Source: Agapetus fuscipes
Taxonomy: Eukaryota; Arthropoda; Insecta; Trichoptera; Glossosomatidae
NCBI GenBank assembly: GCA_951799405.1
Contig: OX637333.1
Span: 12,213,960 to 12,277,959 of the forward strand
Direction of reading: 5' to 3'
Length of the DNA stretch: 64,000 nucleotides
Under the pieces are notes generated by a model. That model was not told the origin of the DNA. It made no database searches and saw only the letters and a program-made list of their open reading frames with translations. Position 1 is the stretch's first letter, and every line of letters begins with the position of its first letter. Shown here piece after piece: positions 30,351 to 42,300 of this stretch. Position numbers and translations under genes: made by a program.

Positions 30351-33300
30351 CTGCAAAACATAACAAAGACATGAATCAAATTACTATATCACTATTATTT
30401 TAAAGATAACACATTTCACATGAATAAACATGAGTGTAGAATAATAAATAAACTTACAACAGGTTTTTTATCAGCTATGGGTAATGATGCCGTCGTTGAG
30501 GAAGTGGATTTCTTCTTTTTCTTTTGCCTTTCCATTTCTTCATCTATTTCCTTATCCCTGTAAAAAATGTGGTATGGTGATAACAAAACAATATACTGTT
30601 GATAAATGATACGAGGGCTGCCTTTTATATTTCGGGATTAGAGAACAAAAACAAATATTAATCATTGAAAATTGCTTTATTGCTTTTCAAAATATTCACC
30701 ATTCAGATCTATACACTTTTGCATGCGTTTGAACCAATTGTCGAAGCACTTTTGCCACTCTGATTGAGGTGTCTCCAAAACATGCATTCTGAACGCATCA
30801 ACCGCTTCTTCAGGTGTCAAAAAACGTTGACCTGTTATTTTATTTTTTAAATACGGGAATAAAAAGAAGTCATTTGGTGCCAAGTCAGGACTATACGGCG
30901 GATAACTCATCAAATCAATATTTTGAGTGCTCAAAAATGCAGTTGTTTGAGCCGATGTGTGAGAGCTTGCATTGTCGTGGTGAAGAGTGATCCGTCTGCG
31001 GCGGTTGATTTTCCTGATTTCTTGGAAGACAACTGGCAAACAAATGGTTGTATACCACTCAGAATTGACTGTTCTGCGTTGTTCTAGTGGTACAGTTGCA
31101 ACATGTCCAGTTTTTCCAAAAAAAAACAGGCGACCATTTGCTTGGAAGTGCTTCGTGCGCGAGCTACCTTTGTTGGATTTGGCTCATCTTGAAACACCCA
31201 TACAGTCGACTGCTGTTTATTTTCGGGCTCATACGCGTAAATCCACCATTCACCACCTGTCACGATGTCATAGACGTGTTTCGAAGCACCGCAATCGTAT
31301 TTTTTGAGCATTTCTTTCGACCAATCGACACGAGCCTATTTTTGAGCGATTGACAAATTGTGTAGGATCCAACGCGAACAATTTTTTTTGACAGTCAAAT
31401 GTTCATGCAATATTGAATGTATGCTGGTCCCACTAATGCGCAAGGTTGTCTCAATCTCACGATAGGTCACATGACGATCTTGCAATATCAGTTGGCGCAC
31501 AGCATCAATGGTTTTCGGAACAACAACTGATTTTGGACGACCTTCACGAAATTCGTCTTGAAGTGAACTACGACCTCGGTTGAATTCACCATACCATCGA
31601 TAAACACTGGTCCTTGATGGAGCTTCATCGCCAAAAATTAAATTAAGTTCATCGATGCACTGTTGTTGAGTTAATCCACGTCGAAAGTTGTAAAAAATAA
31701 TCGCACGAAAATGTTCACGATTTAATTCCATTTTTTGGCCGAGATGAATCTTTTAAAATACTGTAAACAACACAAATAGCGCTCGTATGTCAAAAAGTTT
31801 TGGGTACACATAACCTCAAAAATGTCAAACTTTACGTTAGAGCTGTCAGTTGCCAGATTGCAACACTAGGGTTGTCCAATCCCGAAATATAGAAGGCAAC
31901 CCTCGTACACACATTTACCTATCCAAGTCTATACAAAAAAAATTTGAAGCAAGAAGTGACATTCTTTGAGTCCGACGGTATCAGAGGAGAGTACCTGATG
32001 CTCGCCTATGAATATATCCTGAGGCAAAGCGCAACTAAGCTACACATATAGTGTAACTTCTTGCCGCGTTATCCCCGATTTGCGTCTGTTTTTTTCGAAT
32101 TTGCAAAAATGATTTTCTAACAAGTGTTTCTATTGACGGACTGAACTAACGCTAGATTCCAGAATTTTTGGTGTTTGTTTGTTTGTCCGTTTGTTTGTTT
32201 GTATATTTGTACCATTATAGGCGCCCAGACCGTTTGCAGCACGATGCTGAAATTTTGCATTCCCCCATAATGTATCAATAGCTAAACAACTGTCAGGGTC
32301 CGGATGACGTCACGTGCATATTTCGCATACCTGCCATACAGACTGAAAATTGAAATCTTGCCGCTGGCGGCCATTTTAAATTTACAGGCTTGATATTCGA
32401 AACAGTCATGTCTCTTTAAACAATTTAAGTAATTTTAACAATTTTTAGAAGAAACATTTTCGTACAAAGTAAATTTTTCAAACTAAATTTGTAAATACCT
32501 ACATAGAAAAAAATTAAAAATAATAACTTTCAGGTGGCACAACGGGCGCATGCATAAAGTTGGAACATTGAAATTAGGCATGCTATCTGAACATAAACAG
32601 ACTTAAATATTTTCAAAAGAACAACGAAATACATGAAGGATAAGGAGTAGCTGCCATACTTTTTTTTTGGTTTCTTCAATATTTAACATTCTCCTGGCGT
32701 TTATTTTATAATTCTGAATGTTTATTCTCAATGATCAAGTTTATTTTGCTAATGTCAACATTTTTTGAAAGAAAACTTTTTTCAAAGACAAATTTTTTCG
32801 AACAAAATTTGGAAAAACCTGATTTTCACAAAAAAGTCAAATTTATAAGTAAAATAATCACCTATTTGGATGCTACATTTACAATTTTAATTTTGCAAAG
32901 TGTAAAAATATGTGATAGGACAATCATGCCAAGTGTAAATTTTGCATACCCGCCATACCAACTAAAAAAATACATGGCTCTGCAGGCGGCCATTTTAAAT
33001 ATATAGGCTTCATACTCGAATTTAAAATGCATTTTAGTAAACCCTATAAATGTTGGAAGAAACTTTTTTTCTATGGCAAATTTCCTTGAAAATTTATTCA
33101 ATTATATCTTAAAGCATTCAATGAAATAAAGAACACATGGGCAAAAAGGTATGGCGAAGCCAGACTAAAAACTGCCCGGAGGGCCTAGCAGCCAACCGTG
33201 CGAGAGCGCGGTTGGGTCTGCTAGTCTTATATATAAAAAAGGATTTGCGTCTGTTTTTTTCGAATTTGCAAAAATGTTTTTCCAACAAGTGTTTCTATTG

Positions 33301-36300
33301 ACGGACTGGACTTAACCTCATATCCAGAATTTTTGGTGTTTGTCTGTTTGTTTGTTTGTCCGTTTGTTTGTTTGTCCGTTTGTTTATTTGTATATTTGTA
33401 CCATTATAGGCGCCCAGACCGTTCGCAGCACGATGCTGAAATTTTGCACACCCCCATAAAATGTTAGTGGTTAAACAACTGGCAGGGTCCGGATGACGTC
33501 ACGTGCATATTTCGCATACCTGCGATACTGACTGAAAGTTGAAATCATGCCGCTGGCGGCCATTTTGAATTTACAGACTTCATATTCAGACTTCATAATA
33601 AGGTTATGACTCTGGATGAAATGAAAGAAGTATGCAAGGACAGGAAGAAGTGGCGGCTAATCTGCAATGCTGATTTGTAATGTTGGTTTATTAGTTTGCT
33701 ACATTTTTTGTATAAGAAATTTTTGACTTTTTTTGTATAGATTTATTTTTAAGGTTTTGTTGTTTTTTTTTTTGTAAACTTAAATGTCATTTATTACTCG
33801 TATTCCTTGACTTATAGGTTGGTATGAGGCTGACCACCCATACTGTAAAAAATGGTTCACTTTGCCAATGTCACCCCTGTTTCAGGGAATGTCGGCAGGA
33901 GTTGCAGGGCTTATGTTCATTTGAGTTTGGATTTTATTTGTAAGTACACATTCAGCATTTGTAAGCGCGAACTACACGTGTTTGTTTGTGGGCATACATC
34001 TGAGAGCTTTAAATGAATATATGCTTGCAACTTAGATTATAGATTATAGATTATAGATATTCGAAACAGTCATGTCTCATAGTAAGAGCGCGGTTTGGTC
34101 TGCTAGTTTAATAATATAAAAAACCACGAGTTGGGTGTCTGAATTAGGCAGAAAATCGCTGGCGCTTGAGAGGTTTGTTAATAGAAAATAAATCATTTCT
34201 ATTGCTTGATGTAATAAATGTTAATTTTTACACAAAAATCTGAAGTTTCAATTTGATTTTACAACATAATTTCAAGGATGAGGGATCCCGCGTGGGATTG
34301 AGTGATGCCGCATATCAATCCCTACTCTGGATATCTCATTCATTTGCATTTGCTATTTCAGGAAATTGGTCCATCCATATCTTTCTAGGTCTTCCTCTAC
34401 CTCCATCACATTCATCTATTCTTGCAACATATACTTTCTTTGTCAGTCTTTCATCACTCATTCTCTTCATATGTCAAAACCATCTTTAAAAACTTCTTTT
34501 CATCTTCACTTACACTTTCTCTTACACCACATTCTTTTCTTACAAAATTATTCCTCACCCTATCACCTTGTTTCTTCCTAATCATACTTCTTAGCAGTGG
34601 TGAAGGGTCCCAATAACATGATTCCCATCGGCTTCCCTTTTGAAATAAGGCAGAAAAGTATTTAAAAAAGAGAAGAACATAATTTTTCTTTAAGTTACAG
34701 CCCCGTGCGCTGAGCTAATATTTTTAAAGTTCCCGCCGCGCACGTACTTGCTAGTGTTATACCAATGTGTTATATTATTATAATTCCCTGTGTCACAAAC
34801 CGAGTTATACAGTGAAGTGTTTGTAGAAGCAGTAAGGAGCTGGGGGGGGAGGGATCAACTACAACATATTGGTTTGTTTTGACTGCGCGCATTCCTTTTG
34901 TTTTTTTTTTACACAGAGGGCACTTAGATTTAGAATTTATAACTAGGGAATGCAATCTCGAGACGAGATCGCTAAGTCGAGATCTCGAGGGACAGAAATT
35001 CGATCTCGGCATTTTCGAGATCTCAAATGGATTTCGAAAAGTATTGTTTCAATTAGGTAACTGAAACATGATTGATACTGCTTAGTTGTGATTATGATGC
35101 GAGTAAAAAAAAAAACATAATTTTTAACTTACGTTAGTGAACACATAAATATTTCCATACCAGCAACGAACTATTAGACTCCACGTAACGTTCATTTTGA
35201 TTATTTTTCAACATTTAAAAAGTATTAAATTCACAGTCTAGCACTTGCGAACAAAATAAAACAATTTTTTATTCAATTAACCCATAAAAACACGTAATTT
35301 TAGCACACCATGACAGTTACTGCACAACTGAAACAATTGTATTGCTAAGTAATGCTCACTTACTCTAGTCAAAACTATGTCACTTATTCTTTTCTATCCC
35401 GCTCGACCAACATCGTAAATAGTCGGGATAGTTTGCGTATGCAGTCCGCCCTTTCCTTCGTCATTCAGTGAATCGCTCGTGCGCAGAGAGCACGTGTCAT
35501 GCATCGCCGACTCCTGCCGCTTGATCTCGTCAATCTCGGTCGAGATCTCGTCATTTTATGCTTCGAGATTGATCTCGTAAAATGAGGCGAGATCTCGGAA
35601 GATCGGTATTTCGCGAGATCGAGATTGCATTCCCTAGTTAAAACTAACCAGTCATATTTGAATTTATGAGAATAACGTGTGATGTCAATCTTACATTTAA
35701 ATTATTGCGATTTTTATAATTTTGTGTGTGCATTTTGTGTTTCATGGATTTGCTGTATCATGTGCTCCTTGACTGATAGGTAGGTACGAGGCTGACCACC
35801 CGTGCTGTAAAAATCGGTTCACTTTTGCCAATGCCACCCCGGGTTCAGGGAACGGCGGCAGGAGTTGCAAGGTTTATGTCCATGTGAGGTTTTCTTTATT
35901 TGTATGCACACATACAGAATGTGTAGGCGCAAACCTACATGTGCCTGTCTGTAGGCATGCATTTCATATGAGCCTTAAATGTTAACATATAACATATCCT
36001 TGCAGCTTAGATTATAGATAGATTATAGATGTGTAAGTCCTCAGTTAAATTAAAATATGGCTCTTATTCAAATATATTGAACAGTTTTTTTACTCTGCGA
36101 GAAAAATCTTATTGTATAACGAAAATACATTGGGCCCTGGTTCCCTTCTGTTGAATGTCACCTTCCGCCACTGCTTCTTAGGCAGTCCATTTCCACTGTA
36201 TGGACTTCACTAATTTCCCTTTCATTCACCATACAGGTTTCACTTTCATTCACCGTACAGTGTTGAATGTAACCTTCCGCCACTGCTTCTTAGGCAGTCC

Positions 36301-39300
36301 ATTTCCACTGTATGGACTTTTTTTTCCTAATTTCCCTTTCATTCACCATACAGGTTTCACTTTCATTCACCGTACAGGTTTCACTTTCATTCACCGTACA
36401 GGTTTCACATTCATTCACCGTACAGGTTTCACTTTCATTCACCGTACAGGTTTCATTTTCGTTCACCGTACAAGTTTCACTTCAATTCTTCAAAGTGTGC
36501 ACTAGTGTACCACCACCAGTCAAATATTTTTTGTAAGATTTTGGTACTTGGCAATGCAAGCGGTAGCACCCAGTATAGACCTGCCTTTCATTATTCTTCT
36601 TTCAAATTCACCAGTCATTCTTCCATCTTTTTCAAACTTACTTCCAAAGTATACAAATTCATTGACAACGTCAAAAAATACTTAAATTCATATTTTCATC
36701 ATCTCTTTTAAAAATCAAAACTTTCATCTACGCAAACATCAACAAGCTCATATTTGACTTACCAGTTGACCTTGGGAGGAGACGGAGGCACCCACTCGCG
36801 CGCCACATACTTCCGATGCTCGTACTTGGCCCGCACAAAGGCCTCCAGGGCGGAGTCTGTTTGTGGCCGTCTGAAGGCATCAGGAAGGTTGGCTTCGTAG
36901 ACTGCACGGGCTCGAGAGTTGCCCATCTGCTGAAGGGACACCTAAAACAAAATAACTAATGAGATGTACATCACCTAAAGTCTAAGTTAACTTTTAAGAT
37001 TGACTAACTAGGACATTTACAACCAAAAGTATATTGCAAAACAAGCATGTAAAACACGTGACCTACCAACACAGATGGTGCAGCCTTAACTCGAAATTGT
37101 TATTTTTACATTAACACATAATATCCATCCGGTCTTTTCAATTTGACCGTTATTTATGAAATCAAATCTGTGCCTCCTGTGAAAAGTGATACAACTCGAG
37201 TTATACCCTTTTTGAGATTTTTACATAGAAATAATCAGAAAAAAATTAGCGATTTTTTGGTCTTACTCACATTCTTCTATCTGCTATAGTTTAGGAAATA
37301 TAACTGGCAGGATTTAGGCAAAAAAACGTGAAAAGTGATATAAGTCAAGTTGTATCCCTTTTAGTAATTGATCCACACATTGTTTTTTACAAATCTATCG
37401 TGAATATTGATACATCTCGACTTATATCACTTTACACCAATTTTTGACTGGAATTTTAGCCAAGTTATACGATTCAGGTAAATTATGAAAATACTACTAT
37501 TTTAAGTACAACAATTGTGTCTTTGGGGTAGTATTTTTATAATTAGTTTGAGCAACATTCTGCTTGGACCATTATCTTATGAGTTATTAAATTTAAAAAA
37601 TATTAAGCTTTTTGTGTATCACTTTACTCAAAGACAACTTATAGGTGCAATATAATATAACTCGACTTGTATCATTTATCACGTAATAAATGATACAAGT
37701 ACAGGCAAAAAAAAGGTACAACTGACAGAGTTTAATAAATTATTTGTAAACTATAATAGTAACCATAAAAATTAGAATGCACAGTCAAAGTGAATGTTTT
37801 TATCTACAAAATAAGGTACTTATGTGTAACCTAGCCCACTTAGTTCATGAATAAGAATTTTTTAAATCTTGTTTTTGCTCTCCTGTAAAATGATGATTTT
37901 TGAGTTGTATCACTTTTCACAGGAGGCACAGAAATGTATTTCTACCCCCTCCCTGCCTCCTTCCCTTAACCCCTCAAGCGCCGGAACGTGGATCCGCGCT
38001 CATAGTACTATACGCGATTTTTTTCATTTTTCTTTAGTTTGTGGCAGCCCGATACAAATATCGGCGCCAACCTGAAGTTCCCTTTTCTACCACCAGGTGA
38101 AGAACAACCTGTGACGTGGAAGTAAATGCCACGCCACGAAGCAAGCATCTCCTCCTTCCTCTTCCCTTTCCTACTCGGACCGCCGACCTGAGTAGACGTT
38201 CCGTCACGCCCTGATCAACCGTCCATCTTGTCTTTTGTATTCCAATCTAACTTTGTGTTGAGAATTCTCTGTCCGTTCCAACACTTGTGTTAAGCTCAAT
38301 GTTCACCCATTTATTTGTAGTGTTCCTAATATTAATTAATCAGATATTATTTAACCATTCCTTTGTGTAACTTTCTCATAAATAAATGTCGATGTGTTTC
38401 GTGAACTGCATTCAAGTGTTTCCTTTTCAATCAAACTCCAATCTTATCTTTCAGAACACGCGAGTCAATTTTAACTACTAATGACAGTGATTAACAATCT
38501 GAAAGTGGTGACCTCACTTTCGATGGCTATGGGATCATCTCTCATAGCCATCCACCACTGTAAATGATCACACTTCATTTACATTCGTTAAAAGTTTTTA
38601 CAGAGCAATAAGATCAAAAATCGCATGAAGTACTGCTATTGGGTAGAACCATCCACCAATAAATTCAAAGCATTCATTTTTGTTTGTAGGTATTTAAAAT
38701 ATAATATTTAAGTTGACTTTGAAAACCGACTGTTGAAAACGCTGAATTCCACAATTTGTTGACGTAAGAACACTAACACACTCAATTTTTTTTTTTGTGT
38801 AAATAAAAAGGGTCATTAACTTCTATTTTTTGCGATGTATTGGGATTTCGTGCCTACACATACTAATGAGGTATATCTATTTTTAGATCCTCGATCTTTT
38901 CCCCGTAATCTAAATTATGATGGAGAATAATAATAATTTCACAAAAGTTTTTTTTTTTTGGTAGGCACTAAAAGAACTTTATTTCATTGTTTTTTGCTAT
39001 AAAAAAAACCCACAGGAGATATGTTTTGTATCTTTGGAGATATTTAATATAAAACACCACGAGTTGGGTGTCTGAATTAGGCAGAAAATCGCTGGCGCTC
39101 CAGGGGTTAAACTTAGATTTTCTCTTGATGGGATTATTGGCTTCTGACCCTTCTGGCACCCAACTTACTAGAAAAATGCATCATGTGGCTTGCAATTTAG
39201 AATGAGTATGACATACCTGTTATATAAGGGAATCAACAGGACCCAAACTCATAATGAATGGGCACCCAGGAGGAAGGAGAATGGTTGGAAGACAAAGGCT

Positions 39301-42300
39301 TAAGTGGGAAGGAATGAGGCGCAGCTACTGCAAGTGCTAAGCTGGCCGACAGCAGTTGAAGACAGGGGCTATCAGAGGCTTACAGGCTCACTAGGTTAAC
39401 AGATACCAAGGCTTGATATGGGGTGTGGCGCTATTGGTGAGACAGGGAGAGAGACTTGGATTATAGCAGTGAAATCTGCTTTGGCAAACATTTCTGGTTG
39501 GAGTCCCTTGTCTCGGAGTTGGAGTCCTTGTATCCACAAACTTATTAGAAATGCAATCATTGATTTGAGATCACTGAACTCTTCCAAAATATTGCTTTGA
39601 TATTGCTAAGAACAGCTAATTGATTTGTTTTTGAACTTAAGCATTAATTTTGGTGAAGGATAAATGAGTGTACTTGGTTCAGTTATATGCAAATTGGGGC
39701 TTTTATGATTTTATTATCTTCCTGCTTATATTATTTAACCGTCCAAGTCAGATGCGATATTATCATTCAGCTGGTATTTGTGACAGCTGTTTTCTATCAA
39801 TTTCCTAGTGACAATCAAATCAATAAATACAATCTCTTCCCCAACTTATGTTTCATAATCTAGGTCACATAGTTTACAACTGTGAGTTCGCTCATTGATA
39901 TAAATAAAATATATTTCTATTAATGGTTAATGCCTAATTTTGTGTAGTTACTATCATCGCTATTTGAGAACTAGATGGGCTAAGAAAGCAATCCTTTGAG
40001 AATTAGGAATGCGCTAGCCCACTCATACAAAATTTCAAATTCAGTCTATCGGTAACCTTCCAACTGTCAACAGGTGTTACCTAATTGGAAAAGATTCATA
40101 TAAATGCCAAACTGGATACTTTCTAAACGTGCCAAAAAAATTCAATAAACGTTTAAAAAAAATTGGACTAATATTTAACTTAAAAAACTATTTTAATAAT
40201 AATAATAATAATAAACACAGAATTTATATAGCGCCTTTTGTGACAATGTGTCACTACAAAGGCGCTTGTCCATATGATTGGACGAAGAGGTGAGTCTTGA
40301 GACTTCTTTTAAATTGCGTCTCCAAATCCAGTTCCCTCAGTGTGTCAGGAAAAGCATTCCAGGTCATTGGAGCGGCTGCCTTGAATGCCCTGTCTCCAAA
40401 GACAGTGTGGGGTCTTCTTGCTGGGACTTCCAGGCAGCTGCTTCTTGATGCAGCTGACCTCAGTGTTTGTCCACGCAATATGATTGCGTTCATAAAATTT
40501 ATTTTTATTTGTCAAAATATTTTGCTTGCGCAAGTGACAGCCATTTCTAGAACTAGTGCAGTGTTATTCATTAGATTCCGCCCATACCAGTTAAGTGCAA
40601 GGTTTCGAGGAACCATTTTAAATTTGTACCAGCCTGCTAAACCAAAATCAAAGAAAAGTTATTCTTTAGCGAAATAGTCGCATTATTTTTTTTTGTTTTA
40701 CCGAAACCTGCTCAAACCAACTTCGGGTAGCTTTTACTATAAGAAAAAATACAAATGCTTGACATTTAGATAGGTATTTTAGTGTCTATGCTATTTTTTT
40801 ATGTTTTTGACAACTTTTCGGAGACCTTCTAAAGCATTCGGGGTATGCCTCCTCCCGAATGGTTCTCGATACTCGCTGTCAAACTCATATCATCATTGTT
40901 AAAATGTCAACTGCAACTCCGAATGAACTAAAAATGATATAAAGTTTATATGAATCACCTTTTTTTGTAAATTGAGGTTAAATCGAGAAATTAAACCAGA
41001 TAACTGGTTTAAAAATTCCAATGACTAACACTGAAATTATTCAAGTATGTAGGTACTTGCTTATTCAATTATGTAACTCCTATAATCTATAATCTAAGTT
41101 GCAAGGATATATTCATTTAAAGCTCTCAGATGTATGCCCACAAACCAACAAGTGTAGTTCGCGCTTACAAATGCTGAATGTGTACTTAACTATAACTATA
41201 ATAACTCAACTATAACTTAACAGTATATATAACTTAACTATAATAACTCAAAAAATGATTTTTAAAGAGTTGATCAATAGTTCGAGTGTTTCTGACAAAT
41301 AGCGTAGACAACTGCTTTAATGACTTACTAATCGTTCTTGGCATCATTTAACCAGTACTTAATTAGCAGTATTTAATAAAATACCGAAAAAATACCGAAA
41401 TTTCGGTATACCGGTATTTGAAATTTCAATACCGGTATGAAAATTATTCCGGTATTCCATGCCCTAGGCTGGACGGCACTTGTCCAGTTTTACTTCTCGG
41501 GAAATCTGCGACGCCCGCGCACTTAATCAATTTAAAAAAAAAAACTCCGAAATTTTTAGACTTTCACATCTTTTTAGTATTTCATCTCAAAGATAGTATC
41601 ATAAGTTGTACATTGATCCAAAAAACTCAATTTTGCTCCATATGTCACTTATTCAGTTTTACCTTTAAGGTGATGATATTATAATCCTATTAGTCAAGGA
41701 ATTATTATCATGGAAATCATTTTGGAGACTGTTCACACTTATAAATACTGTATGTCTAATCTAATCTAAGTTACAAAGATATGTAATATTGGAGATTCAC
41801 ATTATATGCATTCCCACAGGCAGACAGGTATAAGTTTGTGCTTGCACATGCCACATGTGAACCTACAGCATCTCAAATGAACATAAACCCTGCAACTTGA
41901 CAAACTGGACAGGGTAACGGAAATAAGAGATCTTGGGATTATCTTTAATGAGAAATTATCTTTTGTGAGCCAATTAACAAAATTGACCGGAAAAGCATTA
42001 CAAACATTGGGCTTTGTCCTTCGCACTGTTGGCGATTTCACAAATGTAAACGCAATTGCAATACTTTATAAGTCATTAGTCCGTAGTCAGCTGGAGTTCA
42101 ATTCCCAAATATGGTCTCCCAGTTACAATGTCCACATCAACAATATGGAGCGGATCCAACATAAATTTTTAAGGTTCAAAAATTACAAATTGGGTATACC
42201 TCGACATGATTTAGATTACGAAAATTTGAAAATAAGATTACACATTGAATCTCTTGAGGACAGAAGAATTATTGGGGATTTAACTTTTTTGTTTAAAATT

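Noticed and set aside
36312..36536. Plus-strand repeat proteins (FTVQVSLS repeats)
   Set aside because: Reverse-strand reading of the 24-bp minisatellite; the parent coding frame is on the minus strand.
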